A stretch of DNA of 64,000 nucleotides, from assembly GCA_022571985.1 (NCBI GenBank), contig JACZWU010000001.1, positions 62,001-126,000 on the forward strand. Direction: 5' to 3'. Made by a program: the position numbers and the translations under genes. Positions within the stretch are counted from its first letter, which is position 1. Each line of letters begins with the position of its first letter. This stretch comes from Candidatus Zixiibacteriota bacterium (GTDB lineage: Bacteria > Zixibacteria > MSB-5A5 > GN15 > FEB-12). This document shows, one piece after another, positions 1-10,896 of this stretch. The notes below the pieces were generated by a model, which saw nothing but the letters and a program-made list of their open reading frames with translations, was not told where the DNA came from and ran no database searches.

Positions 1-88
1 CCGAACTTGAATAATTACTTTAACGAATAAGAGAAAAATCAGACCAACAGCTTAATGAAATTTTAAATGCGTAACGGAGGTATTTGCT

Positions 89-724
89 ATGGCAGACAAA
101 TGGATGATTAAAGGCTTTGAATACGGCAACTGCAACTGCGCTTACGGCTGTCCCTGTCAGTTTAGTTCACCAACGACACATGGAAGCTGCGAGGCAGTGC
201 TGTGCGGCACTATTGACGAGGGCTATTTCAATGACACCAAGCTGGATGGCCTTAAATGGGCCTTGCTGGTAAAATGGCCCGGAGAAATCGCCGCCGGTAA
301 CGGCAAGGAGCAAGCCATCATTGACGAAAGCGCCAGCGAGGAACAGCGCAGCGCACTGGCCAAAATTTTATACGGTGAATCAACGGCTCCGGGAGCAACT
401 CACTTTTTTGTGTACAATAGCACAATGTCCGAAGTTCGCGATCCGATTTTTGCCCCTATCGAAGTTTCTATTGATGTTGATGCACGTCAGGGTAAACTCA
501 ATATACCCGGAATTGTAGAATCAACAGGCACACCGATAATTAGTCCGTTCACCGGTGAACCATCCAGAGCACGAATAAATCTACCCAATGGTTTTGAATA
601 TACTATTGCTGAAATGGGTTCGGGAAAGACCAAATGTACTGTCAAAGGTCTGGAACTTGATTTGGATGGCAGCTACGGACAATTCAATATTCTGCATATG
701 AATCAGGACGGCGTAATCCGCTAA
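89..724 (+). CDS. DUF1326 domain-containing protein
   Basis: Full ORF; Cys-rich N-terminus GNCNCAYGCPCQF typical of DUF1326; RBS-like ggagg upstream; next to a DUF2182 gene. Confidence 0.85.
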   Translation: MADKWMIKGFEYGNCNCAYGCPCQFSSPTTHGSCEAVLCGTIDEGYFNDTKLDGLKWALLVKWPGEIAAGNGKEQAIIDESASEEQRSALAKILYGESTAPGATHFFVYNSTMSEVRDPIFAPIEVSIDVDARQGKLNIPGIVESTGTPIISPFTGEPSRARINLPNGFEYTIAEMGSGKTKCTVKGLELDLDGSYGQFNILHMNQDGVIR

Positions 725-735
725 TATCAGAAACA

Positions 736-1542
736 ATGCCTGATTCTGAAAATGCTATACTGATTCGGTCTCTGCCCTGGCGAGACAAGGTTGCCATTCT
801 GTCACTTCTCGGAGTTGTGACTATTCTTGCCTGGCTATATCTCGTTGATATGGCTATGGGAATGAATATGGGCACTATGATGTCGGGCGATTCCGGCGGC
901 ATGATGAAAATGAGAGTGTGGGACTCCTCCTATTTCATCGCCATGCTTCTAATGTGGGTAATTATGATGATTGGGATGATGGTACCCACCGCAGTCCCGA
1001 TGGCGCTGATATACGCCGCTATCTCCCGCAAAGCCGCTAAGCAGGGAATAACATTAGTGCCTACTTCTACTTTTGTCTCAGGCTATGTCGTCATGTGGAG
1101 CTTGTTCAGTCTGGGCGCGACATTGGCTCAATGGGGCCTGGATACAGCGGCTCTGCTCTCCCCTATGATGGTTTCAAACAGCCCGCTTTTTGGTGCATCC
1201 TTACTCATAGTAGCCGGACTTTATCAGCTGACGCCATACAAGGACGCCTGTCTGAAGCATTGCCGGGAGCCTGCCCGTTTTATTTCACAAAGCTGGAGGC
1301 CGGGATCGTGGGGTGCTTTTAGAATGGGCTTAGAGCATGGCGCCTATTGCATCGGCTGCTGTTGGATTTTGATGGGGCTGCTGTTCTTTGGAGGTGTCAT
1401 GAGTTTGTACTGGATAGCAGGTATCACATTATTCGTTCTTTTGGAGAAAGTAATCCCCTTCGGCAATCTCGGCGGGCGAATTGCCGGCGGTGCTATGACT
1501 CTGGCCGGGATCGCTATGCTTGTAGTTTGGATAAAATCTTAA
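736..1542 (+). CDS. DUF2182 predicted metal-binding integral membrane protein
   Basis: Polytopic membrane ORF with MMxGMMVPTAVPM and GAYCIGCCW motifs; 12 nt after the DUF1326 gene. Confidence 0.85.
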   Translation: MPDSENAILIRSLPWRDKVAILSLLGVVTILAWLYLVDMAMGMNMGTMMSGDSGGMMKMRVWDSSYFIAMLLMWVIMMIGMMVPTAVPMALIYAAISRKAAKQGITLVPTSTFVSGYVVMWSLFSLGATLAQWGLDTAALLSPMMVSNSPLFGASLLIVAGLYQLTPYKDACLKHCREPARFISQSWRPGSWGAFRMGLEHGAYCIGCCWILMGLLFFGGVMSLYWIAGITLFVLLEKVIPFGNLGGRIAGGAMTLAGIAMLVVWIKS

Positions 1543-1570
1543 GAAATACATAGCCGACTTCATTAATAAA

Positions 1571-1604
1571 AAAGCCGCCTGACTTTTTCAAGTCGAGCGG
1601 CTTT
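1571..1604. terminator. Rho-independent terminator-like hairpin between convergent genes
   Basis: AAAGCCGCctGACTTtttcAAGTCgaGCGGCTTT inverted repeat. Confidence 0.75.
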
Positions 1605-1649
1605 CTAAATATTATCACAACTTGCTTAAAATTAACCTTAACTATGCCT

Positions 1650-4600
1650 CTATTTCAAAAGCAACATCTTTTTCGTCTGAACTAAATCTGGTCTTGTCAA
1701 ACGATAAAAATAAACACCGGATGAATAACGATTAGCATTCCAGGTGATCGTGTGTTCGCCTGAACTAAATGTACCCTCCGCAACCGTAGCAATACGCTGG
1801 CCGGCTACATTAAACACTTCGAGCGTTATATACATTGACTGCGGCAACGTAAACGAAATGTTTGTGCTCGGGTTAAACGGATTAGGATGGTTCTGCAAAA
1901 GCACATAATCATCTGGAAGCTCCGATATTATCGGCTCTCCGACCGAAAACAGATCACCACTCTCACAGGACTGAGTGACGTTATTGAGAAACGAATTATA
2001 AGTTAGAGTAGCATGAGTAACATTTGTAACTTCAAAGCACCACTCTCCGCCACCCTTGACACTGGCTGATTGGAATGACGCGACGCCACTGGCATTTGTC
2101 AGGGCGGTCAGTCCTGTCTCTGATGTCTTGCCGCTGAAGTTACCGGTAACGGTTGCATTTTCCACAGGCTGGCTGTCGCCATCAAAGATTGTGATATCAG
2201 CTGTTCCCGTCTTAAAGCCCTTGCTCATTTTAATCCGTGAGACAACTATGTCAAAGACTAGCATCTCGGTCGCGGCTGGCGGCGTTGTTACAGTTATATA
2301 GTCAATCTTAGTTTCCACACCTGATCCGGCACAGTTGCTGGCAGTAAGTGCCACCGTAAAAGTACCGGCAGTCGCATATTCGTGAGACGGGTTTTGCGCA
2401 CTTGAATTTGCACCATCACCAAAATCCCATGACCAGGTAGCCGGGCTGTTTGTTGAAAGGTCACTGAAGTTTACAGTAAGAGGTGCGTCGCCACTTGTAG
2501 AAGAACCACTGAAATTTGCAACAGGAATAGTCGCCAAACAGGGCGGCTCATTTACTGTGATATAGTCAACCTTTGTTTCGCCGTCGGATCCGGCGCAATT
2601 ACCGGCAGTAAGTGTCACTGTAAAAGTACCAACAGACGTGTATTCGTGGGCGGGGTTCTGCGCACTTGAATTGCCGCCATCGCCAAAGTCCCATGACCAG
2701 GTATTCGGGTTGTTTGTTGAAAGGTCGCTGAAGCTTACCGTTAGAGGTGAATCGCCATTTGTAGGAGTACCACTGAAATTCGCAACAGGAGTTGTCTCCA
2801 TGCAGGACGAGTCACTTACGGTGATATAATCAACTTTCGTTTCAACACCAGAACCAGCGCAGTTGCTGGCCGTCAGACTGACCGTAAAACTACCGGCAGT
2901 CGTATATTCATGCGAGGGGTTCTGCGCACTTGAATTTGTACCATCACCAAAGTCCCATGACCAGGTAGCCGGAGCGTTAGTAGACGCATCGCTGAAACTA
3001 ACCGTTAGCGGAGCATCACCACTTGTCGGCGAACCACTGAAATTTGCAACAGGAGTAGTCGCCGTACAGGGCGGCTCATTTACTGTGATATAGTCAACTT
3101 TCGTTTCAACACCTAAACCGGCGCAATTGCTGGCAGTAAGTGTCACCGTAAAAGTACCGACAGACGTGTATTCGTGAGACGGGTTTTGTGCACTTGAATT
3201 TGTACCATCACCAAAATCCCATGACCAGGAAGCTGGATTATTGGAAGAAGCATCAGTAAAGCTGACTGTGAGAGGTGTAGCACCGCTTGTCGGTGTACCG
3301 CTAAAATTAGCGACTGGAGTGGTTTCAGCACAGGTAGCGCAACTTGCGGCTATTAATGCATTATTTGCATTGGCTATGCCTGAGCCGAGGTCGCGTGAGT
3401 CTGTGTACGGGTCGGTATTATTTACAATCAGGTTGAATTTCTGAGGGCCGGTCAGGGCCGGGTTGCAGGACTCTAATAGCGCCAAAATTCCGCAGATATG
3501 CGGAGCTGACATTGACGTTCCACTCAGGACAGCAACGTAGTTATGAGTCAAATCCGCGTCATCAGGGTTAGCATAGGTGCTTATAATATTTACACCCGGT
3601 GCAGCCACATCGACCCAGGGGCCATGATTGGTAAAACTGGCGCCATTGCCATTGCGGTCAGTAGCTGCCACGTCGAGACAATCACCTCTGCTGCTCAGAT
3701 AGCTGGTGTTGGTGGAGTTGCTGTTACCTGCAGCTACCACCACAACCACATCATGGGCTATTAGATTTGTTACTGCAGCGCTGAGACCTCCCGAATTTGA
3801 TGAACCCCAGGAGCAGTTTATTGCGGCAACATTAACACCGGCATCAACCTGGTCAGCCACATAATTCATGGCCTCGGCGGCATAATCCATTCGAACAACA
3901 CCGGTAATAAAGCCCATACACCGGGCATGCCAGCCGATTCTTAGAGCCATTATTTTGGAGCCGTTGCCGGCACCAGAGGTAGTGCCGTCGCTAAAGCCAC
4001 CGGCTATACCGGCTACTGCGCGACCATTGTTGGTAATAGCAGCAACTGTTCCAGATACGTGGGTTCCGTGTCCGTCGCCATCGTCTGGGTCGTTATCTGC
4101 CGTGCCACAGTCCTGATCTATACAGTTGCAAGCGATAGCATTTGTCGATGACACAAAATCGTAACCTACTATATCATCAATATAACCGTTGCCGTCATTA
4201 TCAATGCCGTCACCAGCAGTTTCTCCTCCGTTTATCCAGATGTTTCCGTTAATCTGTGGATTATCTGGTCCCCAGGGGGCGTTATTGCCTCCGAGGTCAG
4301 TGTGGAAATAACGGGTGCCTGTATCGAGTATACCGACAACTACGGTAGCATCACCGGTTTGCGTATCCCAGGCTAAATCGGCATCAATACTGTGAGTATC
4401 CCAGTAATGCCATTGGTCAAATGAAAATGAAGCAGGTGGATTGTCGTAGTAGGTGTCGTTAGGTGTCGCGTAAAGCGAATGAATTCCAATTGGCTGGACA
4501 CTCTCTACGGCATCAAGTTCAGAGTAGGCCTTCATCGCATCGTCGACAGTACCGAAAGTAATCTTTATCTTAAAATGTCTTGCCATGACATTTTCTATTG

Positions 4601-4901
4601 CTGAAGCTGCAGGAGAAACTTTTCTTCCCTGAAACTGCTGGCGCTCCTGAATAACGGCAAATCTTCCGGAGAGCAACTCAAACTCAGGTACACTTTCAAA
4701 AACCATATTGGATGAGAGTAGTTTGGAATCAAAATTGCTTACAACTCCTGCCTTGACAACGATTATGAATTCATCGTCAACATACCCCAAGAACGATGGC
4801 ACATCGAGATTTCGGTCAACCTTGATAACAGCGTCAGCTGCCAGCAGGCCGCCCGATAATAGCATAAAAGCTGCAAAAATTAACAATGAACTCTTCTTCA
4901 T
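1650..4901 (-). CDS. Secreted S8 (subtilisin-like) peptidase with four PKD domains and C-terminal FlgD-like/T9SS type A sorting domain
   Basis: Signal peptide MKKSSLLIFAAFML (start placed at 4901 rather than 4913); catalytic motifs GILDTGT, GHGTHVSGT, GTSMSAPH; four WSWDFGDG PKD repeats; SSGVYFYRL..KKMLLLK C-terminus. Confidence 0.92.
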   Translation of the reverse strand: MKKSSLLIFAAFMLLSGGLLAADAVIKVDRNLDVPSFLGYVDDEFIIVVKAGVVSNFDSKLLSSNMVFESVPEFELLSGRFAVIQERQQFQGRKVSPAASAIENVMARHFKIKITFGTVDDAMKAYSELDAVESVQPIGIHSLYATPNDTYYDNPPASFSFDQWHYWDTHSIDADLAWDTQTGDATVVVGILDTGTRYFHTDLGGNNAPWGPDNPQINGNIWINGGETAGDGIDNDGNGYIDDIVGYDFVSSTNAIACNCIDQDCGTADNDPDDGDGHGTHVSGTVAAITNNGRAVAGIAGGFSDGTTSGAGNGSKIMALRIGWHARCMGFITGVVRMDYAAEAMNYVADQVDAGVNVAAINCSWGSSNSGGLSAAVTNLIAHDVVVVVAAGNSNSTNTSYLSSRGDCLDVAATDRNGNGASFTNHGPWVDVAAPGVNIISTYANPDDADLTHNYVAVLSGTSMSAPHICGILALLESCNPALTGPQKFNLIVNNTDPYTDSRDLGSGIANANNALIAASCATCAETTPVANFSGTPTSGATPLTVSFTDASSNNPASWSWDFGDGTNSSAQNPSHEYTSVGTFTVTLTASNCAGLGVETKVDYITVNEPPCTATTPVANFSGSPTSGDAPLTVSFSDASTNAPATWSWDFGDGTNSSAQNPSHEYTTAGSFTVSLTASNCAGSGVETKVDYITVSDSSCMETTPVANFSGTPTNGDSPLTVSFSDLSTNNPNTWSWDFGDGGNSSAQNPAHEYTSVGTFTVTLTAGNCAGSDGETKVDYITVNEPPCLATIPVANFSGSSTSGDAPLTVNFSDLSTNSPATWSWDFGDGANSSAQNPSHEYATAGTFTVALTASNCAGSGVETKIDYITVTTPPAATEMLVFDIVVSRIKMSKGFKTGTADITIFDGDSQPVENATVTGNFSGKTSETGLTALTNASGVASFQSASVKGGGEWCFEVTNVTHATLTYNSFLNNVTQSCESGDLFSVGEPIISELPDDYVLLQNHPNPFNPSTNISFTLPQSMYITLEVFNVAGQRIATVAEGTFSSGEHTITWNANRYSSGVYFYRLTRPDLVQTKKMLLLK
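2290..3340 (-). repeat. Four tandem PKD-domain repeats (DNA-level repeats inside the peptidase gene)
   Basis: Recurring TPVANFSGxPTSGxxPLTVSFxDxSxNxPxxWSWDFGDGxNSSAQNPxHEY. Confidence 0.9.
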
Positions 4902-5327
4902 AATTGTCTCCAATTCATTTTCTAAGAAAAATAATATTTATTACATAAGGTTCTGATAATATTCGTATCGACAAAAAACCCAAAGGTTAAATGAACTCAA
5001 TTTACCCTATTGAAAGCTAACTATTAGAATTACAAATAAAAGCAACTAAAGTTGTCAACTTTTATCCAATAAGAACATAAGCATTTCACAAATCATGTCA
5101 AGGGAAAACTTAAGTTGTTGTTATAAAGGAATTTACAAAAAGGAACATAGTATTCCCTTACAGTGAGGTGGAAATTGGCCGAGCCAAGTTCGGTCTCAAC
5201 ACCTAAAGCCGCACTTCTGTCATTTTCGGCTCCATATTCTACAATTCTGTTGCAGGTATGGTAAGCTGCTGTTAGTCCGGCCATCATTATAATAGGAATT
5301 ATATAACAATGTTATGGACAATTGATC

Positions 5328-6269
5328 CTATGCTCTTTTTTGCTGCGCAAGTGAACAGAGGTAGCAGATAACAATTCGCGCCGCCAGTCTGGCTGTTTTA
5401 TTATCAATATCGTAAGTCGGGTTGACTTCGGAGATTTCTAAGATTTTGCTCCGTGCGTCCCGACCGGCAATGGCAGCAATAGACAGGATTTCTTCAGAAG
5501 TCAGGCCGGTGGAATAAGAGGCACTTACGCCGGGAGCGTCAGCCGAACGAACCGAATCAATGTCAAATCCCCAGAAGATTGCTTCGGATTTGTTTTTATC
5601 AAGAATTGCACACAGAGTTTTTTCAATGCCATGTTCGCGCAGTTGTTCTAAAGTATAAATTGACACTTTTTTTGACTTGAGATACTTCCAATAGATATCC
5701 GAATTGGCGAATGGCTGAATAGCTAATTCAAAAAAGTTCTCCGGCTGAATAATATTTTCCTCAAGCAGTTGTCGGTATGGTGTGCCGCTGTTGCGAACTT
5801 CGTTTTCCCTGACATCAAAGTGGCTGTCTATGTTTATAGCCAGAATATTTTTGTGAACTTTAGAAAGTCCCAAGCAATCGGGATACGATATATCGTTACC
5901 GCCCCCGAGTACAATCAGGCGCTTATTAGCTGCAAGTATCTTAGCTACAACTTTTGAATGAATTTCATGAGTTTCTTCGAGTGTGTCAGCTATCTTGATA
6001 TTGCCGAGGTCAACTACCCTGCCTGTTGTCAGCTCAGCAGGAGATGTAAGTTGGTAGAGTACCTGCCTGATTTTATCAGGAGCTGCCGCAGCCCCGACTC
6101 TGCCATTATTACGTCTGACCCCTTCATCTTGCGGACAACCGATGATTATTATTTCAGCGTCATCATAGTCTGACGCTTCACCGCCGACCATCTCCCCCAT
6201 CTTTCTGTCATCAGGGTCATGTGATTTTTTGAACAGTTCAGAGGAAGGTCTTTGTAAATCGGCAAACAT
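5328..6269 (-). CDS. Arginase/agmatinase/formimidoylglutamase family protein
   Basis: Ureohydrolase motifs VLGGGNDIS, NIDSHFDVR, WGFDIDSV. Confidence 0.85.
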   Translation of the reverse strand: MFADLQRPSSELFKKSHDPDDRKMGEMVGGEASDYDDAEIIIIGCPQDEGVRRNNGRVGAAAAPDKIRQVLYQLTSPAELTTGRVVDLGNIKIADTLEETHEIHSKVVAKILAANKRLIVLGGGNDISYPDCLGLSKVHKNILAINIDSHFDVRENEVRNSGTPYRQLLEENIIQPENFFELAIQPFANSDIYWKYLKSKKVSIYTLEQLREHGIEKTLCAILDKNKSEAIFWGFDIDSVRSADAPGVSASYSTGLTSEEILSIAAIAGRDARSKILEISEVNPTYDIDNKTARLAARIVICYLCSLAQQKRA

Positions 6270-6272
6270 GGG

Positions 6273-6869
6273 TCAATACATTGATACTGCTTTAGCGATG
6301 CCAATAACACCGCAGGCCACTCTGGCGCCGGCAGCACCGGTGGGCTGCGTAGTCAGGTCATCTTCACCGACATGAATAATAACTCCGCGCCCAATTATGG
6401 AATTTGCTCCTTTGAATGTCATATGGCTGTCTATCCATTCAAGATTTGCTATGCCTTCAGAGTTGGCTACAAGATTACCAATATCTCCGACATGTCTCAT
6501 GCTATCATAAGGAGCACCATGATCCATTTCACCCGGATTAAAATGACCTCCGGCAGTTTTGCCATCTGCTCCTCTGCAGTCTCCAAATTGATGAATATGA
6601 AAGCCATGCTTGCCCTCGGTTAGTCCGCTGACAGTTGCAATGACTTTGATACCAGCATCTACTTTAAAAAAAATGATAGTACCGGATACATTGTTTCCCT
6701 CTGTGGCGTGCAGAACTGCAATGGCACTTGTAATACTGGACACCGTTTTATCGGCCATACTTTTATCAGCCTGCTGACCTAAAAGATTCGCCGCTGCAAC
6801 AGACATAACTGCCAATACCATAATTGACAAGTATCTTAGTGATTTGTTCATTTGTTTTCTCCCAATCAT
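6273..6869 (-). CDS. sodC: Superoxide dismutase [Cu-Zn], exported
   Basis: GKHGFHIHQFGDC, GGHFNPG, HVGDIGNL, GARVACGVIGIA motifs and N-terminal signal sequence. Confidence 0.95.
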   Translation of the reverse strand: MIGRKQMNKSLRYLSIMVLAVMSVAAANLLGQQADKSMADKTVSSITSAIAVLHATEGNNVSGTIIFFKVDAGIKVIATVSGLTEGKHGFHIHQFGDCRGADGKTAGGHFNPGEMDHGAPYDSMRHVGDIGNLVANSEGIANLEWIDSHMTFKGANSIIGRGVIIHVGEDDLTTQPTGAAGARVACGVIGIAKAVSMY

Positions 6870-6878
6870 GACAAGTTA

Positions 6879-8762
6879 TTATTTGTTCTTATCTATAAAA
6901 ATTTTTAAAGCCGTGTCAGTTTCAAATGGCTCCCAGCCATTATGTATGAGCCAGTTGGCAGCTTCTTCTTTCTTTTCTGAAAACATAAGGAAATGTAATA
7001 TATCATCTTTTCGCAAAGTAATTGAATTATCAAATGGCATAATCTTATCAGCACGAGTAAGACTGAGTGCCATCAAAAAATGGCCCTGAGTCTCAAATTC
7101 AGCACTATTATTGTCTGATGCCACAGAATTATCATTATTAGCGGTCAATTGCCAGGTATTAACAGTTGTCAGACCGCGTCTTATACGTACGCTCCAGAGG
7201 TCTAAGTCGCAATGGGCTCCAAATAGAATCGTGGCACCTGAGTTTTTTACCATAGCAGGAGAAACGCTGCCATCCCGAAGGTGCAGCGCCACCAGACGTT
7301 TGGAAGTCTTAAACTCCCGCCTGACTCGGTTGACAAACATAAGGTTTACTTCTTCGTTGGTGGTAAGTCCGATACAGCCGATATAATCACCTAAATTGGC
7401 TCTCAGAATGGTACGTTCTTCGAGGGCGTTGCCAAAAATAACCTTGAAATCTTCCTGCTTGGCGATTGTGACTGAGTCCGGATTTGAGTCCAGCAGAACT
7501 ATTTCGTGTCCCCCGCTTCGCAGTATCCGGCCAAGAATGCGGGCAAGGTCGTGCGCGCCAAGAATGGCATACCCCTTATTCGTAATTCTCTTCACTTTCA
7601 AGATCCGGGCAACCAGGCCGCCCGACAATCCCTGAACCAATACCGTGCTGGCAATCACTAAAAATACTAAAGCTCGCAAACTTTCACTCCCGGCTATGCC
7701 GGCCTTGTCTAAAGCGACGGCTACAAAAGAAGCAACCGCTGCCGCAACGATACCACGTGGTGAAAGCCAGGCTAAAAAAGATTTTTCAGCAGTTTTCAAG
7801 CCTGAATTTATGGTACATGCCGCCACATTCAGTGGCCGCACAATAAACATAAGCGTCAGAACCGTCATAACTCCCGGCCAGCCCAGGTCGGTAATGTCTG
7901 TGAAGCGAATATCGGCAGCCAAAAGAACAAAAAGCATAGCTATCAGCATGACTGTCAGCTGTTCTTTGAATTCCATTAGATCGCGAAGCGCTCTTGTTTT
8001 GAAATTGCCAACCACCAGTCCGGCCACAGTCACCGAAGCTATGCCGCTTTCGGGCTGTATTTCATTACAGATGTGAAAAAGTGCCAGCACCGAGGCCAGC
8101 ACAAAAATGTTTTCTAATCCCTCAGGAATCAAATTCTTAGGTTTCAATAAATAAGCTATAAAGAAGCCGCCGCCTAACCCCAGTAGAACTCCAATACCCA
8201 GCATTAAGAAGACATCAATCAGGCCGGAAGTAAAGGCACCTCCGGACGGATGTATTACGATTTCCAGAGCTACGATGGCGATAATAGCGCCGATGGGATC
8301 AATCAGTACCCCTTCAGCTTCAAGTATTGTTTCAAGTTTATGGTTAATTTTTATGCGACGTAGCAGCGGTGTTATTACTGTCGGTCCGGTGACAATGACT
8401 AGGGCCCCAAACAAAACAGAAAGCTGCCAGGACCAGCCCATAAAAAGAGTCGCAGCAGTTGCTCCTCCGGCTGCGGTAATAATCGACCCAAAGGTGATTA
8501 GTCTCTTTATAGAGGCAGACTCTTTAAGCAGTCTCTTGAGATTAAGATTCATGCCTCCTTCGAAAAGTATGATGGCCACCGCATAGCCAACAAGTACCGG
8601 CATTATATCGCCCAGAGTGTCCGGACGTATGACGCCAAGCAGGTCCGGACCCAGGATTGCCCCTGTGGCCAGAAGTAAAACTATGCCGGGAATTCTTAGG
8701 TGCTGTGCTAAGACAGTAGCAAAAAGTCCGGCAGCTAATGCAAGTGAGATGGTCAGTGCCAT
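6879..8762 (-). CDS. CPA-type cation:proton antiporter with C-terminal RCK/TrkA-N regulatory region
   Basis: About 12 TM segments with EGGMNL and DPIGAI motifs, then a Rossmann-like segment (ILGAHDLARILGRILRSGGHEIVLLDSNPD). Confidence 0.88.
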   Translation of the reverse strand: MALTISLALAAGLFATVLAQHLRIPGIVLLLATGAILGPDLLGVIRPDTLGDIMPVLVGYAVAIILFEGGMNLNLKRLLKESASIKRLITFGSIITAAGGATAATLFMGWSWQLSVLFGALVIVTGPTVITPLLRRIKINHKLETILEAEGVLIDPIGAIIAIVALEIVIHPSGGAFTSGLIDVFLMLGIGVLLGLGGGFFIAYLLKPKNLIPEGLENIFVLASVLALFHICNEIQPESGIASVTVAGLVVGNFKTRALRDLMEFKEQLTVMLIAMLFVLLAADIRFTDITDLGWPGVMTVLTLMFIVRPLNVAACTINSGLKTAEKSFLAWLSPRGIVAAAVASFVAVALDKAGIAGSESLRALVFLVIASTVLVQGLSGGLVARILKVKRITNKGYAILGAHDLARILGRILRSGGHEIVLLDSNPDSVTIAKQEDFKVIFGNALEERTILRANLGDYIGCIGLTTNEEVNLMFVNRVRREFKTSKRLVALHLRDGSVSPAMVKNSGATILFGAHCDLDLWSVRIRRGLTTVNTWQLTANNDNSVASDNNSAEFETQGHFLMALSLTRADKIMPFDNSITLRKDDILHFLMFSEKKEEAANWLIHNGWEPFETDTALKIFIDKNK

Positions 8763-8838
8763 TGTATGACAATAAAAGAACTGACCGCGAAGCGGTCAAC
8801 CTTGAATCTATAAAAGAAAATGAAAATGATTCAGTGTT

Positions 8839-9453
8839 TTAGTTGGTCAGATGCAAAAAATCGCTTAGCAAAAAGTCCATTCTGCCAATAAAAGTGGAGA
8901 CTCTGGACATGACGGTATAACCGAAAGTCGTTCCAAAGAAAATCATCAGAAAGTAAGTGCCTACTTTGGCCGAGCGTCCCATAATTCCTTCATGTTCGCG
9001 GCTGAAATAGAAATATGACAGAGTTGAAAAAAGCCCAACAACTACAACAAGTCCCGAGAAAATTGTTAGAAAGGAATCACCCTGAACCATTTCAACCGTA
9101 GCCGTCATCTGCCGGAGCGTTCTGGCACCGAGCATGGCTGGAATCGCTACCCCGGCACCTGAGCCAATCAGCACGGCCATTGAGTAGCGCGACAGAAACG
9201 AGGTAGACTTATGAAATCTTCCGAACATAAAAAGCCCGAATATAAACGGTATGACCAGCCAGAACTGGCTTTCTAGAAATAACGGCTTAAACAAAACCGC
9301 CATCAGCGTGTTTGTCCAGGTTATGACCAGCACATAGCCCATTGATACTCCGACCAATAATGTTTCGGCCATTTTATAGACAGGGTTATCACCATATAAA
9401 AATGACAAAATCGCTATAGTCAAAATTCCTGCTACAATTGTACCCGGGTCCAT
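8839..9453 (-). CDS. Hypothetical multi-pass membrane protein (gene 4 of a four-gene membrane cassette)
   Basis: Full ORF with several TM segments; tightly packed with upstream genes on the same strand. Confidence 0.7.
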   Translation of the reverse strand: MDPGTIVAGILTIAILSFLYGDNPVYKMAETLLVGVSMGYVLVITWTNTLMAVLFKPLFLESQFWLVIPFIFGLFMFGRFHKSTSFLSRYSMAVLIGSGAGVAIPAMLGARTLRQMTATVEMVQGDSFLTIFSGLVVVVGLFSTLSYFYFSREHEGIMGRSAKVGTYFLMIFFGTTFGYTVMSRVSTFIGRMDFLLSDFLHLTN

Positions 9454-9460
9454 AAGCTGC

Positions 9461-10264
9461 CTATCCTTTTTTTCTGGAGCGGAAATAAGTAAAGTTGCCG
9501 ATTATAATTAACAAAATAATATAGAGGTGGGCGCTCGATTGAGCCAGCATGCTTCGTGCGCCGCTGCCGCCAATTCCTAAAAGATTTTCATACTCCGCGG
9601 CACCTCTGAGTCCTCCCACCATCGCCTTAAGCTGTCCGGATGAAATATAGGGGTCATAGGTTGTCAGCATAGCTGCCGCCACCGCGGCAGAAATCTGTAC
9701 ACCGTATTTTTCATTGCCATATTCTATCCAATGAGTGGTTAGTGAGCCGTCGGCCAGAGATACGACCGCGGCAACATCATCATAGTTATTGACATCGCTT
9801 AACAGTTCTATCTGCGAAGTTGCATTCCCTAAGTAATCCTCAGGAAAGGTACCTTTAATAGATTCTCCCATAGATAAAATTGCGGCAATGAACTGTGGTT
9901 TAAACCCCAGGAAAACGTAATCACGGCCATATTCTTTATTATATTCTTTGGCTGTTTCCTGCATCAAACGGTAGCCGACCCCTGTCCCTTCCGCCAGCAG
10001 CGCCACTCCGATTAGTTTGTGGTCTTTTGCAAAAAGGTGTCTGAGCATTACCAGTCCCAATGGTTTCATCTCAGGCAATGATGATGCCTCGTGGTCAAAT
10101 GAAACAATGATAACTGAACTATCCGGCAGATTATCAAGGTAATCAAACATCCGTTTAGTTTCGTTACTGACAGTTGCAACAATACTGATATCGAGAAGCA
10201 TGGTAACGGTCACTACTATAAACAGACCGGCGAAAGCAAGATGTCGACTCTGGGTACTGTTCAT
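9461..10264 (-). CDS. Hypothetical protein with N- and C-terminal TM helices and a soluble middle domain (cassette gene 3)
   Basis: Full ORF overlapping the upstream stop (10261/10264). Confidence 0.7.
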   Translation of the reverse strand: MNSTQSRHLAFAGLFIVVTVTMLLDISIVATVSNETKRMFDYLDNLPDSSVIIVSFDHEASSLPEMKPLGLVMLRHLFAKDHKLIGVALLAEGTGVGYRLMQETAKEYNKEYGRDYVFLGFKPQFIAAILSMGESIKGTFPEDYLGNATSQIELLSDVNNYDDVAAVVSLADGSLTTHWIEYGNEKYGVQISAAVAAAMLTTYDPYISSGQLKAMVGGLRGAAEYENLLGIGGSGARSMLAQSSAHLYIILLIIIGNFTYFRSRKKG

Positions 10265-10896
10265 CTGTCTTTCCCCAGCCAGGTTCTTTCAATCCCTAAA
10301 ATTATTCGAAGCGAGGTAGTCACGGAGCCTAAGCCGATACCAATCAAAATCCCGCGACGAGCCGACATTGACGGATACGATCTGATCCATTCAGAAAACT
10401 CCAGCGCACTATTTCCAAGCCAGCCAAAAATGTCTGAGCGACTGAGTAGTGCAATTAAAGCAGAGATCAACAAAATCGTTGCCGGCAAGGAGCGCGCCTT
10501 AAACCCTCTAAGCGAGGCCGATGCTACAAAAAAGGCCAGCAGGGCAAAGACAGTAGCCTGCAGCGGCACCTGAACATTTTCAAACACCCACATAAATGGA
10601 GAGTCTCCCTTTATACCCCACACCAGCGCCATGACCGGCATGGCGAACAGCCCCAGGAGTCCTGTGATGACATAAGGGCTCTCTGATAAAATGCTGAGTT
10701 TTTTAATATTAACTCTGATAAAGCTGGCAACTCCGACAAGAAGAGCAAATGCAAAAATAATCTGCCAGTAGTCGCTGGTTATTGTCAGATATAACGATTT
10801 GGCCGAGGGAGCTTTGAGAAAATACAAAACGAATAGGACCACGCCAAAAAATCCGCATATAATTTGAGGGAACAAACGCGCCATTAAAATTTCCAC
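10261..10896 (-). CDS. Hypothetical multi-pass membrane protein (cassette gene 2)
   Basis: Full ORF; overlaps neighbours at both ends. Confidence 0.7.
   Translation of the reverse strand: MEILMARLFPQIICGFFGVVLFVLYFLKAPSAKSLYLTITSDYWQIIFAFALLVGVASFIRVNIKKLSILSESPYVITGLLGLFAMPVMALVWGIKGDSPFMWVFENVQVPLQATVFALLAFFVASASLRGFKARSLPATILLISALIALLSRSDIFGWLGNSALEFSEWIRSYPSMSARRGILIGIGLGSVTTSLRIILGIERTWLGKDR

Noticed and set aside
2290-3340. CRISPR-like repeat array
   Set aside because: The repeats are PKD-domain coding repeats of about 250 nt inside one gene; no CRISPR repeat-spacer pattern was found in the window.
5093-5287. 64-aa minus ORF MMAGLTAAYHTCNRIVEYGAENDRSAALGVETELG...
   Set aside because: Could be a remnant of an outer-membrane protein, but no start context or recognisable domain supports it; left unannotated.
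7396-8586. Long plus-strand ORFs opposite the antiporter gene
   Set aside because: Shadow ORFs of a GC-biased minus-strand coding region; no motifs.
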